Assembly: GCF_900143185.1 (NCBI RefSeq)
Contig: NZ_FSRQ01000001.1
Coordinates: forward strand, 124,001-188,000
DNA: 64,000 nucleotides
Reading direction: 5' to 3'
DNA from: Chryseobacterium scophthalmum
Lineage (GTDB): Bacteria > Bacteroidota > Bacteroidia > Flavobacteriales > Weeksellaceae
In this document: piece by piece, positions 18,249 through 30,054 of the stretch
Numbering within the stretch: position 1 is the stretch's first letter
How the letters are laid out: each line of letters starts with the position of its first letter
The notes under the pieces: model-generated
Told to the model about the DNA's origin: nothing
The model's database searches: none
What the model saw: only the letters and a program-made list of their open reading frames with translations
Translations under genes and position numbers: made by a program

Positions 18249-19502
18249 ATGAAACGAAATATCATCTATATCATCCTTACTTTTATTTTCCTCGTAAGCT
18301 GTGGGAAAAAAGAAACAACTTCAGAACCTGAAGGAGAAATTAAGACAGAACAAACCGAAGAACACGGCGAAGAAGCTCCTCAAACGATTGCAAGTCTTAC
18401 CGAAGAGCAAATAAAAAGCGTGGGGGTTACTTTAGGAAAAATTGAATTAAAAGAACTGACTTCCACGATTAAAGCGAATGGTACATTAAGGGTTCCAAAT
18501 AATAATAAAGCGACCATCACTTCGATGTATGGCGGAATTATAAAGACTTTGAATGTTCAGATTGGGGATTTTGTAAAAAAAGGACAGGTCATCGCATCGA
18601 TAAGTAATCCTGAATATATCCAATTACAAGAGCAATTTCTTACAGTGAAAAGCAGAATTGCGTTTGCCGAGCATGAATACAGAAGACAAAAAGAATTGTT
18701 CGATAATGATGCAGGTGCAAAGAAAAATCTGCAGAGTTCTGATGCCGAACTGAAAACTTTAAGAACGCAAAAATCATCTTTACAAAGACAGCTTCAGATT
18801 ATGGGAATCAACCCTGCCAATGTGAATAATGGTAATTTACGTTCAGGTTTGGTCATCACATCGCCAATTAGCGGAACGGTGAGTAATATTTCTGCGCAGA
18901 TAGGAAGTTACGTGGATATTTCATCACCGGTTGCTGATGTGATTGATAACGGTTCTCTGCATCTTGATTTACAGGTTTTTGAAAAAGATTTACCAAAAAT
19001 GAAAGTCGGGCAAATTGTTCATTTTAAACTGACTAACAACCCGGAAACAGAGTACGATGCAAAAATATTCAGCATCGGTTCATCTTTTGAAAACGAAAGC
19101 AAAACCATTTCTGTACACTGTTCTGTCACCGGAAATAAAGCCGGATTAATCGACGGAATGAATATCACCGGAATTGTAAGTCTTGATAAAAGTACGACAC
19201 CGGCTGTTCCGAATGAAGCTATTGTAGAAGCAGACAGCAAATATTATATTTTTATTAAAACCAATAAAAAACCTGAAGAACACGCTGAAGAAAAAGGTGA
19301 ACACGCACACGAAGAAAAAGCAAACCAAAAAGAATCTAAGACAGTCAATTTCGAAAAGATTGAAGTTGTAAAAGGTTCTTCCGATATGGGATATACGGCA
19401 ATTATTACCGTTAACGAAATTCCTGCAGATGCATCTGTGGTTACAAAAGGTGCCTTTTTTGTGAATGCCAAATTATCAAATTCAGGCGACCATGCGCATT
19501 GA
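18249..19502 (+). CDS. czcB: CzcB-type periplasmic adaptor lipoprotein of the metal pump
   Basis: A 417-aa membrane-fusion protein. The signal ends in a lipobox with Cys19 (FLVSC). A lipoyl-like motif, helical hairpin and beta-barrel domains follow (MYGGIIKTLNVQIGDFVKKG). A His/Glu-rich loop near residues 338-357 (EEHAEEKGEHAHEE) and the C-terminal DHAH are likely metal-binding. It starts one base after the pump gene stop, so it is tightly co-translated. Metal specificity (Co/Zn/Cd or Cu/Ag) cannot be set from sequence alone. Confidence 0.93.
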   Translation: MKRNIIYIILTFIFLVSCGKKETTSEPEGEIKTEQTEEHGEEAPQTIASLTEEQIKSVGVTLGKIELKELTSTIKANGTLRVPNNNKATITSMYGGIIKTLNVQIGDFVKKGQVIASISNPEYIQLQEQFLTVKSRIAFAEHEYRRQKELFDNDAGAKKNLQSSDAELKTLRTQKSSLQRQLQIMGINPANVNNGNLRSGLVITSPISGTVSNISAQIGSYVDISSPVADVIDNGSLHLDLQVFEKDLPKMKVGQIVHFKLTNNPETEYDAKIFSIGSSFENESKTISVHCSVTGNKAGLIDGMNITGIVSLDKSTTPAVPNEAIVEADSKYYIFIKTNKKPEEHAEEKGEHAHEEKANQKESKTVNFEKIEVVKGSSDMGYTAIITVNEIPADASVVTKGAFFVNAKLSNSGDHAH

Positions 19503-19526
19503 TTGTAAAACTATAATTCTGTGACT

Positions 19527-19565
19527 AAAAAAAGCAACATCCAAATTTATGGGTGTTGCTTTTTC
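19527..19565 (+). terminator. terminator after the metal-efflux operon
   Basis: GCAACATCC pairs with GGGTGTTGC, with an A-run before and a T-run after, so it can serve both the plus-strand efflux operon and the minus-strand AraC gene. Confidence 0.8.
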
Positions 19566-19616
19566 TATAAATGATGCTCAAAGTTGGTTCAATTTATTTT
19601 AAAATATTTTTGAGCT

Positions 19617-20513
19617 TTAATTTAAATTTCTAAATTCATTAGGCGTTACACCAGTTCTCTGTTTAAAAAGTCTAATAAAATGTTGCGGATATTTGAATCC
19701 CAATTCGTAAGCAATTTGACTTATCGATTGGTCAATATTAAAAACCCTTTCTTTCGCTACATCGATTATTTTATTCTGAATATATTCCTGAGCAGTTTTA
19801 CCGGTTTCTTTTTTTATTAGATCCCCGAAATAATTGGCAGATAAATGCAATTGATCTGCGCAATAAGCAACAGAAGGCAATCCGACAGAATAAGGTTTAT
19901 CAGATGAAAAATAGGTATTCAATAAATGTTCAAATTTTTCTAAAAGTCCTTTGTTTACATTTTCGCGGGTGATAAACTGGCGGTCGTAAAAGCGTTCACA
20001 ATAATTAAAGAACAATTCAATGTTAGATGTGATAAGTTTTTTACTGTGTTTATCTACAGATTGTTTCAATTCATTATCAATAATACCAAAAAGATCAAGA
20101 ATTAACTGACGTTCTTTGGCTGAAAGATGAAGCGCTTCATTGGTATTATAGCTGAAAAAATGATATTCCGAAATTGCTTTTGCCAAAGAAGTTCCTTTAA
20201 TTAGATCCGGATGAAAAGCAATTCCGTGTCCTGTCGGTTGGTATAGATCTGTTTTATTCTCTACATCCAGAATCTGTCCCGGAGAAACGAAAACCAAAGT
20301 ACCTTGCTGATAATCGTAAGTTGCGCGGCCATATTTTAAATCACCACATTTTACATCCTTCAAAAAAATACAGTATAAGTTAAAGTTCATTTTAGAGCCG
20401 GTTCTTGGGTGAGCTTTAGAAAAATCAATAATGCTTACCAAAGGATGCAAAGTCTCATGATTATTAAACTGATTATAATCGTCGACCGTTTCAAAATTAA
20501 CTACTTTACTCAT
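19617..20513 (-). CDS. AraC-family transcriptional regulator
   Basis: A 298-aa regulator read from the ATG at 20511-20513 (MSKVVNFETVDDYNQF); an in-frame ATG at 20558 would add 15 residues that do not look like the family N-terminus. The N-terminal domain is cupin-like. The C-terminal 100 residues hold two HTH motifs typical of AraC (AYCADQLHLSANYFGDLIK and ISQIAYELGFKYPQHFIRLF). It is divergent to an aldo/keto reductase operon, which it probably controls. The inducer is unknown. Confidence 0.92.
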   Translation of the reverse strand: MSKVVNFETVDDYNQFNNHETLHPLVSIIDFSKAHPRTGSKMNFNLYCIFLKDVKCGDLKYGRATYDYQQGTLVFVSPGQILDVENKTDLYQPTGHGIAFHPDLIKGTSLAKAISEYHFFSYNTNEALHLSAKERQLILDLFGIIDNELKQSVDKHSKKLITSNIELFFNYCERFYDRQFITRENVNKGLLEKFEHLLNTYFSSDKPYSVGLPSVAYCADQLHLSANYFGDLIKKETGKTAQEYIQNKIIDVAKERVFNIDQSISQIAYELGFKYPQHFIRLFKQRTGVTPNEFRNLN

Positions 20514-20588
20514 GATTTTATCTTTTGATAAAGCGAAATTACATATTAAAATATTCAAATTAAAGCCATTACAGCATTATCGGTAATA

Positions 20589-20619
20589 TTGGTTATAAAT
20601 GCAGTAATATGTATACCAA
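20589..20619. promoter_or_regulatory. candidate operator between the AraC gene and the reductase operon
   Basis: TTGGTTATA (20589-20597) and TATACCAA (20612-20619) form an imperfect inverted repeat in the divergent intergenic region. Its position suits binding by the adjacent AraC regulator. No experimental support. Confidence 0.35.
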
Positions 20620-20672
20620 CAAGTTTATTATCAATTGGGAACTTTGCATAACAAACGTTCAAATACAATTAA

Positions 20673-21527
<855 letters not shown>

Positions 21528-21555
21528 AACATTATTTCACCAAAAAATATTAAGA

Positions 21556-23707
<2,152 letters not shown>

Positions 23708-23712
23708 TAAAC

Positions 23713-24452
23713 ATGAAAAGTTTAAAATTAATTCTAACAGTATTACTGATAGGAACTTCAATGTTTCTCAATACTCTAAAAGCCCAGCAAATGGCAACAT
23801 CTAATTCACAATTAAATTCAAAAGACAGAAATATAATTACCATTTCATCTTTTACAGCACAGGGGAAGCTGACTGAACTGAAAGATGCCTTAAATTCAGG
23901 TCTTGATGCCGGATTGACTATGAATGAATTAAAGAAATGCTCGTTCATTCCTATGCATATTGTGGTTTTCCCAGAAGTATCCGAGGTTTGCAGACCTTTA
24001 TGGAAGTCGTTGAAGAACGAAAAGCAAAAGGGATCAAAGATAATGAAGGAGCTGAAGCTTCGCCAATTGTAAATAAGAAAAGTAAATATGAGAGAGGCAA
24101 AGACATATTGGGGAAACTTTCCGGAACACCACAAGCCTATAAACTTTCCGGATATTCTGCTTTTGCACCTGCCATCGATACATTTTTAAAAGAACATTTG
24201 TTTGCAGACATATTTGAAAGAGATGTGCTGACTTACGCCCAAAGAGAATTGGTCACCATTTCAGTAATCACTGCCATTGGCGATGCAGATCCGATGCTTC
24301 GATCACATTTAGGAATTTCATTAAATGTGGGTTGGTCACCTGAACAGTTGAATGAATTCATCACAATGATCACTCCCACGATCACTAAAGAAAAATCAAC
24401 AGCAGCTTCGATGGTTTTAAAAGAGATTTTAAAAGATCGAATATCCAAATAA
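23713..24452 (+). pseudogene. carboxymuconolactone decarboxylase-family protein, interrupted by a frameshift
   Basis: Two overlapping frames together make one gene of the family. The first (from ATG 23713) has a signal peptide and runs to GLTMNELKK; the second continues with MLVHSYAYCGFPRSIRGL and the rest of the domain, ending at 24452. The junction lies in the A-rich stretch at about 23929-23936. Adding one A there would give ELKEMLVHSYAY, the form usual in this family. It is therefore a single-base deletion or a sequencing error. The second half holds another CMD domain copy (YAQRELVTISVITA). The downstream genes remain intact. Confidence 0.8.
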
Positions 24453-24469
24453 ATTGTAAAAATTAAAAA

Positions 24470-25570
24470 ATGAAAAAAATAATAATTTCAATAACGATAT
24501 TGACGACAGCTATAATAAACTTCAGTATTAATGCACAAACGAAAAATATTGACCAGACAAAAAAAGTGAAAATAAAAAAAATCGAAATAGTCACTCGCAA
24601 TAATCCATTCGGTTTGGTTTATGACGGGGCAATTACAGAAAACGTATCAGGAAAAGTAAACATCCATCACGTAAATTATAAATTAAAAGGAATTGACATT
24701 GCTGCCAATGTTTATACTCCCGCAAATTATGATGAGTCAAAAAAATATCCGGCAATAGTTATCGCACATCCCAATGGCGGTGTGAAAGAGCAGACTGCAG
24801 GTTTGTATGCACAGCGTTTAGCAGAGATAGGTTACATAACAATTACAGCTGATGCAGCTTATCAAGGAGCAAGTGGTGGAGAACCCAGACATACCGATAA
24901 TCCTGCATACCGAACTGAAGATATTCATGGGATGGTAGATCTTATCAGCCAATATAAAGGTGTTGATGAAAACCGGATCGGTGCGCTTGGAATTTGTGGC
25001 GGTGGTGGTTATACTTTAAAAGCTTCACAATCTGATAAGAGAGTAAAAGCCGTTGTTACTTTAAGTATGTTTAATTCTGGCGAAGTAAGACGTAATGGTT
25101 TTCAGAATTCGGGATCAAATACAATACAGGAACGTTTAAAACAAGCTTCTGATGCAAGAGCGCAAGAAGCTGCAGGCGGTAAGATCATCTATTCAGGAGT
25201 AGCAAAAATTACAGATGAAGAGATTGAAAAAACTTCAACAGATCTTTATCGTGAAGGCTATATTTATTACTATCGGACCAATGCACATCCCAATTCAACT
25301 TTTCTTTATCCTACAAGCAATTTATTAGACTTAATGACTTGGGATGCAACTGCAAATATGGATTTGATCGATCAACCCCTTTTGATGATCGTAGGAAGCA
25401 AAGCCGATACGAAATATATGACCGATGAAGCTTTCCCAAAAGCTATCAATGCAAAAAGCAAAGAACTATTTATTATCGATGGTGCTACTCATATTCAAAC
25501 TTACTGGAAACCGGAATATGTAAATGAGGCAGTTGCAAAATTACTGGAATTTTATTCTAAAAATTTATAA
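24470..25570 (+). CDS. secreted alpha/beta hydrolase, dienelactone-hydrolase-like
   Basis: A 366-aa protein with a signal peptide (residues 1-23). The nucleophile elbow reads GICGGGG with Cys176, where dienelactone hydrolases also use Cys. An Asp (VGSKADTKY) and a His (GATHIQTY) complete a plausible triad. The family also includes acetyl-esterase-like and YcjY-like enzymes, so the substrate is open. It sits between the CMD-like gene and a cupin gene in the same operon, one base before the cupin start. Confidence 0.85.
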   Translation: MKKIIISITILTTAIINFSINAQTKNIDQTKKVKIKKIEIVTRNNPFGLVYDGAITENVSGKVNIHHVNYKLKGIDIAANVYTPANYDESKKYPAIVIAHPNGGVKEQTAGLYAQRLAEIGYITITADAAYQGASGGEPRHTDNPAYRTEDIHGMVDLISQYKGVDENRIGALGICGGGGYTLKASQSDKRVKAVVTLSMFNSGEVRRNGFQNSGSNTIQERLKQASDARAQEAAGGKIIYSGVAKITDEEIEKTSTDLYREGYIYYYRTNAHPNSTFLYPTSNLLDLMTWDATANMDLIDQPLLMIVGSKADTKYMTDEAFPKAINAKSKELFIIDGATHIQTYWKPEYVNEAVAKLLEFYSKNL

Positions 25571-26053
25571 ATGAAATACTTACAGTGTATTACGATCTTA
25601 AGCAGTTGTTTATTGATGCTTTCAACTCATAATTTTAAATCTCAAACTCAAAAAACAAATGAACCTGAATTTAAAACTCTTTTTGAGAAAGGTGAAAAGC
25701 TAAACAGCGAAAATTTCACAGGAACGGCTTATCTTAAAATGTTGATCACAAATGACAAGGAAAACCCTGTAACTGTAGGAAATGTCACTTTCGAAGCAGG
25801 AGCAAGAACCAATTGGCATTTACATCCTGCAGGTCAGATCCTTCTGGTTACTGATGGAACCGGCTATTATCAGGAAAAAGGGCAGCCAAAGAAAATTGTG
25901 CGAAAAGGTGATGTTATAAAATGTCTGCCCAATGTAGAGCATTGGCATGGAGCAAGTGTTGACAGCCATTTTTCTCATTTGGCAATTAGCAATAATGATA
26001 AAGGCTCGGTAGTTTGGTTACTTCCGGTGAGCGATGAGGTTTATCATAAATAA
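25571..26053 (+). CDS. cupin-domain protein (CMD-associated)
   Basis: A 160-aa small cupin with an N-terminal hydrophobic signal-like segment. Metal ligands fit the cupin pattern: His83, His85, Gln89 (NWHLHPAGQ) and a His in NVEHWHGA (124-126). Proteins of this kind are often next to or fused with carboxymuconolactone decarboxylases, as in this operon. Possible roles are a lyase or a metal-binding accessory protein. A strong terminator follows. Confidence 0.85.
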   Translation: MKYLQCITILSSCLLMLSTHNFKSQTQKTNEPEFKTLFEKGEKLNSENFTGTAYLKMLITNDKENPVTVGNVTFEAGARTNWHLHPAGQILLVTDGTGYYQEKGQPKKIVRKGDVIKCLPNVEHWHGASVDSHFSHLAISNNDKGSVVWLLPVSDEVYHK

Positions 26054-26082
26054 TTAATGTATTTTATACTAACTTCAATATT

Positions 26083-26120
26083 AAAAACATCGTCTGCAAA
26101 TTTCACAGACGATGTTTTTT
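26083..26120 (+). terminator. terminator closing the reductase operon
   Basis: A 14-bp stem, AAAAACATCGTCTG (26083-26096) with CAGACGATGTTTTT (26106-26119). A-run and T-run on either side make it effective on both strands, so it may also end the convergent acetyltransferase gene. Confidence 0.85.
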
Positions 26121-26136
26121 GTTATAATTATTGAAA

Positions 26137-26763
26137 TTATATTTCATTCATCAATTCCTGAAATTTTTCAGCAAACGATCCGATATGAAAACCGTCCATC
26201 AATCCGTGATGCGCATGAATAGAGACAGACATCAATTTTTTACCATTATTTTCAGTTACTTTACCAAATGAAATTTTGGGACAACTGTCCGGAAATGTAA
26301 AACTTCTTGCATGAGAAAGTGACGTGAAATCAAACCACGGAACAGCAGAAAAATGAATGACATTTTCTCCCGAACCTGCAGGAATTAAACCTTTAGATTG
26401 CTGTACCCTTGCAATTTCTTCTTTTGCATTTTGGTTAAATAATTCTTCGTTTTTATCATAATCCATATAAGAAAAACCAAAGGTTTCATCGGGTCTGTTG
26501 ATGGTTGCAGAAGCATTGATCTGATCAAACAGATACACTTCTTTATCAATAATTCTATAACGGAAGTTTTCTATTGCATTGGCAGCTTTTAAAGACCTGT
26601 ATAAATAATAAAGGAAAAAAGAGTTTCCTTTTGCTTTCGCTTGTTGATAGGCTAAAGTACAGTCGATCGTAATGGTTACTCCAAAAAAAGGTTCTTCAAA
26701 TTTTGAAAAAAATAGAAAATGTTCCTTTCTTTTCCAGTCCTCTTGCTTTATAAGCTGTTTCAT
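26137..26763 (-). CDS. chloramphenicol acetyltransferase-like enzyme
   Basis: A 208-aa type A CAT-fold protein, close to the usual length of about 215 aa. The active-site motif HAHHGLMDGFH places the catalytic His at 186 and the structural Asp at 190, matching HHAxxDGFH. FGFSYMDYDKN and PWFDFTSLSHA match substrate-binding regions of the family. Whether it acetylates chloramphenicol in this host or another acceptor is not shown by sequence. It is divergent from the Crp-family gene. Confidence 0.88.
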   Translation of the reverse strand: MKQLIKQEDWKRKEHFLFFSKFEEPFFGVTITIDCTLAYQQAKAKGNSFFLYYLYRSLKAANAIENFRYRIIDKEVYLFDQINASATINRPDETFGFSYMDYDKNEELFNQNAKEEIARVQQSKGLIPAGSGENVIHFSAVPWFDFTSLSHARSFTFPDSCPKISFGKVTENNGKKLMSVSIHAHHGLMDGFHIGSFAEKFQELMNEI

Positions 26764-26895
26764 ATTTTATTAAATTTTATATTAAAAATTGATGAGAATC
26801 ACTAATTTTATTTCTCAGCAGTATTGTGTATTTTTCTGCCGCAAATTTCAACCTATATAAAAAATCCCGAAAGGACATTTGTCCCGAATAAAAAT

Positions 26896-27462
26896 ATGTT
26901 ACGCACAAACCAGACATTTTTAGATTTTATCACAAAACTTTACGAGAAACAGGAGCGAAAAGAAGATGTGATCTTGAAACAGTTTACAAAAGGAGAAAGA
27001 CTTTTGATGCAGAACGACAAATCGACCAAAGTCATGCTGATGAAAGAGGGGATCGTAAAATGTTATTTCAGTGAAGAAAACGATAAAGAATTTATTCTTG
27101 AGTTTTTAGGGAAAGGCGAAATTCTTGGTGAGATAGAATGCATTAGAAATATTCCCTGTTTATGCAATATCGAGGCGATGACCGATGTTTCGGTGTATGC
27201 GTTGTCGGTTCCTTATTTTCGCGAACTTTTAAAAAATAATTTAGAACTCAATGCTTTGCTTGTCGATGCTTTTGCAGAGCGAATTGTGAATACTTCAAAG
27301 CGAGCCTCTTTCCAGCAATTATATACGGTTGAGCACAGTTTGCGGAAGCTTTTTGAACTTCAGTCAAAACAGGACATTCAGCTTTCCAAGGAAGATTTGG
27401 CAGCGTATTTGGGGATTTCGGTAAGAAGCCTGAACAGAAGTTTGAAGAACCTGGCAGAATAA
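26896..27462 (+). CDS. Crp/Fnr-family transcriptional regulator
   Basis: A 188-aa regulator read from ATG 26896 (MLRTNQTFLDFI). A longer frame starts at 26824 but its extra 24 residues are not family-like. The N-terminal two-thirds is a cyclic-nucleotide-binding-type beta-roll (GERLLMQNDKSTKVMLMKEG). The C-terminal HTH is LSKEDLAAYLGISVRSLNRS. No Fnr-type Cys cluster is seen. It is divergent from the acetyltransferase gene and might control it. Confidence 0.88.
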   Translation: MLRTNQTFLDFITKLYEKQERKEDVILKQFTKGERLLMQNDKSTKVMLMKEGIVKCYFSEENDKEFILEFLGKGEILGEIECIRNIPCLCNIEAMTDVSVYALSVPYFRELLKNNLELNALLVDAFAERIVNTSKRASFQQLYTVEHSLRKLFELQSKQDIQLSKEDLAAYLGISVRSLNRSLKNLAE

Positions 27463-27479
27463 TTTTAAGAATTATTAAT

Positions 27480-27956
27480 TTACAAACCTTTGTATTTCAT
27501 TAAAAGATCACTTGAGTTTTCAACTTGCTGAATTTGCTCAAAACCGGCTTTTAAATAAAAATTTTTAGCTTGTAAATTGTCTACAGATACTTCAAGAAAG
27601 ATTTCCAGACTACCATATCGTTTCTGGGCTTTTTTTATAGTTGAACGAACTAAATTCAACCCGATGTTTTTTCCTTGAGATCCTTTTTGAACATACATTT
27701 GATAAATGTTTCCGGTGTTTTCATTGCTCTTTACAAAAGTGCATATTCCAATCAGTTCATGATGTGCAAAAGCACCATGTACAAACTTATTGGCTGCTTG
27801 ATTTTCAATATCGTATTCTAATGTAAGTTTTTCTACATTCAAAGTTTCCTGATAGGTTGCAGAAAAAGCTTCCGGAAATTCTTTTAAACTTTCCAAACGG
27901 ATTTTTCGGTACGCTTTACTTTCGTCTGGCAAAAGGTTTCGGTATTCAATAAGCAT
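27480..27956 (-). CDS. GNAT-family N-acetyltransferase
   Basis: A 158-aa acetyltransferase. The acetyl-CoA binding motif is visible as QGKNIGLNLVRS, and the C-terminal strand as NLQAKNFYLKAGFEQI. It lies 9 bp after another GNAT gene on the same strand, so they probably form a two-gene operon. Acceptor unknown. Confidence 0.9.
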   Translation of the reverse strand: MLIEYRNLLPDESKAYRKIRLESLKEFPEAFSATYQETLNVEKLTLEYDIENQAANKFVHGAFAHHELIGICTFVKSNENTGNIYQMYVQKGSQGKNIGLNLVRSTIKKAQKRYGSLEIFLEVSVDNLQAKNFYLKAGFEQIQQVENSSDLLMKYKGL

Positions 27957-27965
27957 AAAAAATAA

Positions 27966-28415
27966 TTAAACTTCAATCTGATAAATTCTAGATTCTTCTT
28001 CCCACGGATGATACCCTTGTCCGATATATTTGAAACCATATTTTTCGTAAAATCCAATATGATCAGTACATAAATTCAGATATTTAAATCCAAAATCTTT
28101 GGTATCTTCTTTAGCTTTATTCATCAAAAGTTCACTGTAATGATTTCCTCTGTGATCTTCGTTAATAAATAGAGCACAAACCCACGGATACAGATCCATT
28201 CTGCTGATAAAATCATTGGTAATTAATCCGCCGCAACCAATAATTTCTTCATCTTTTTCTAATAAATACCACTGAGGTAGAGATTGCTCTGCATCAATAC
28301 TATTCGATATACAGTTTTGATAAATAATTGGCGAAATTTCAGACCAGCTTTTCTGGAAATATTCAATTGCTTTTTCTTTATATTCGGGATTTTGTCTTAC
28401 TGAAATTATTTTCAT
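27966..28415 (-). CDS. GNAT-family N-acetyltransferase
   Basis: A 149-aa acetyltransferase with the CoA-binding signature EDHRGNHYSELLMNKA and the usual C-terminal FYEKYGFKYIG. First gene of the minus-strand pair. It is only distantly similar to its neighbour outside the motifs. Acceptor unknown. Confidence 0.9.
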   Translation of the reverse strand: MKIISVRQNPEYKEKAIEYFQKSWSEISPIIYQNCISNSIDAEQSLPQWYLLEKDEEIIGCGGLITNDFISRMDLYPWVCALFINEDHRGNHYSELLMNKAKEDTKDFGFKYLNLCTDHIGFYEKYGFKYIGQGYHPWEEESRIYQIEV

Positions 28416-28529
28416 GATTATTTATTTTCAACTTCATTTAATAAAAGAAGTAAACTTACTGAAAACTCATCTAATTTGAAAGCTTGTTAAAGTCAAAAGC
28501 ATCTTAAAAACTTCCAACATGAAAGAGCA

Positions 28530-28541
28530 GGATGCTGTAAA
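28530..28541 (+). promoter_or_regulatory. 12-mer GGATGCTGTAAA, copy 1
   Basis: The identical 12-mer occurs upstream of the aldolase/dehydrogenase gene (49238-49249). Both copies precede transcription units of the same pectin/rhamnose locus, in the same orientation. A binding site for the locus regulator is possible but not shown. Confidence 0.3.
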
Positions 28542-28677
28542 GTCTCGAAATGTATATTTTTATGAAAATGAAATGAAAGAATAATTTTCTTTAATGAATG
28601 AAAATTATTTTACTGATTTTTGTGTTTTTTTAACAGCTATTCACAAGGATCAGATCATACAGCAATATAAATACATT

Positions 28678-30054
28678 ATGAAATTTCCAAATACATCCAA
28701 ATTCATTGGGTCTCTCTTGATTCTCGCTTTATGCTCAACCGGACTAAAAAGTCAGGACAAATTCCCCGACGGAACTGTAATTCCGAAATGGTTTAAAGAA
28801 AACAAACCTACAGACATCAGTAAATTAGGTAAGAAATATATTATCACAGATTTTGGCGTAAAGAATGACAGTACCATTCTTCAGACAAAACAACTTCAGA
28901 ATATCATCGATGAAGCTTCAAAAAATGGTGGTGTAATTGTCGTACCCAAAGGGACTTTTCTTATCAGTTCAATCTTTTTTAAACAAGGAACCCATTTACA
29001 TTTGGAAAATGGAGCAAAATTAAAAGGAAGCGATGATATCAACGATTTTCCGGTGGTGACAACAAGAATGGAAGGACAAACCGTAAAATACTTTCCAGCT
29101 TTAATCAACGCAGACGGATTGGATGGTTTCACAATTTCAGGAAAAGGAACATTGGATGGTAACGGACTTCGTTTTTGGAAATCATTCTGGAAAAGACGCG
29201 AATGGAATCCTAAATGCACCAATATGGATGAAATGAGACCAAGAATTATCTACGTTTCCAATTCGAAAAATGTTCAGGTTGAAGGAATTACGATTAAAAA
29301 CTCACCGTTTTGGAGCACTCATTATTATAAATCACATTTCGTTAAATTACTAAATCTAACGATTCTTGCTCCGAAAGAACCTGTAAAAGCACCAAGCACA
29401 GATGCGGTTGATATTGATGCGTGCACGAATTTCCTGATTAAAAATTGCTATATGTCGGTTAACGATGATGCGATTGCGTTAAAAGGAGGAAAAGGTCCGA
29501 AAGCTGATAAAGACCCTAATAATGGAGAAAACAGAAATATTTTAATCGAAGATAACTCTTTTGGATTTTGCCACAGTGTTTTGACTTGCGGAAGTGAATC
29601 GATTCACAATTACAACGTTGTTTTACGCAATTCTACAGTGAAAGATGCTTCAAGGTTATTACACTTAAAAATGCGCCCAGACACGCCACAACATTACGAA
29701 TATCTTACGGTGGAAAATATTACAGGAAACGTAAAAACTTTCCTTTATGTAAAAGGCTGGAATCAGTTTTTTGATTTAAAAGGCGAAGAAAGACCGAGAA
29801 AAGGTTTGGCTAATAATATTACCATCAAAAACATCGATTTAAGTTGTGAAACAGCGTTTTCTATTGAAAAATCAGATTTGTTTGATTTGAAAGATTTCAC
29901 TTTAGAAAATTTCAAAATCAAAGCCTTAAAACCTGAAATGCAAAACCTTAATTATATTCAAAACTTAAAACAAAAAAATATTAAGGTGGAGCAAGTTGCT
30001 TCTCTTACGCAATCTTACGATAAAAAAGACGATTCCGATATTGCTGCAAAATGA
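28678..30054 (+). CDS. secreted glycoside hydrolase family 28 (polygalacturonase-like)
   Basis: A 458-aa protein read from ATG 28678, where a signal peptide begins (MKFPNTSKFIGSLLI); an upstream in-frame ATG at 28594 gives an unlikely extension. The right-handed beta-helix fold is shown by repeated short strands. GH28 catalytic Asp residues appear in NDDAIALKG (near 262), and LHLKMRPD corresponds to the substrate-binding RIK region. Expected to cut galacturonate linkages in pectin backbones. Its 3' end overlaps the GH2 start by ATGA, giving coupled translation. First gene of the pectin locus. Confidence 0.9.
   Translation: MKFPNTSKFIGSLLILALCSTGLKSQDKFPDGTVIPKWFKENKPTDISKLGKKYIITDFGVKNDSTILQTKQLQNIIDEASKNGGVIVVPKGTFLISSIFFKQGTHLHLENGAKLKGSDDINDFPVVTTRMEGQTVKYFPALINADGLDGFTISGKGTLDGNGLRFWKSFWKRREWNPKCTNMDEMRPRIIYVSNSKNVQVEGITIKNSPFWSTHYYKSHFVKLLNLTILAPKEPVKAPSTDAVDIDACTNFLIKNCYMSVNDDAIALKGGKGPKADKDPNNGENRNILIEDNSFGFCHSVLTCGSESIHNYNVVLRNSTVKDASRLLHLKMRPDTPQHYEYLTVENITGNVKTFLYVKGWNQFFDLKGEERPRKGLANNITIKNIDLSCETAFSIEKSDLFDLKDFTLENFKIKALKPEMQNLNYIQNLKQKNIKVEQVASLTQSYDKKDDSDIAAK

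Noticed and set aside
23920..23945. Programmed ribosomal frameshift in the CMD-like gene
   Set aside because: No canonical slippery heptamer in the right frame and no clear downstream structure; a one-base deletion explains it better.
28594..28677. Upstream start for the GH28 gene
   Set aside because: The extension is not signal-like, whereas the ATG at 28678 begins a proper signal peptide.
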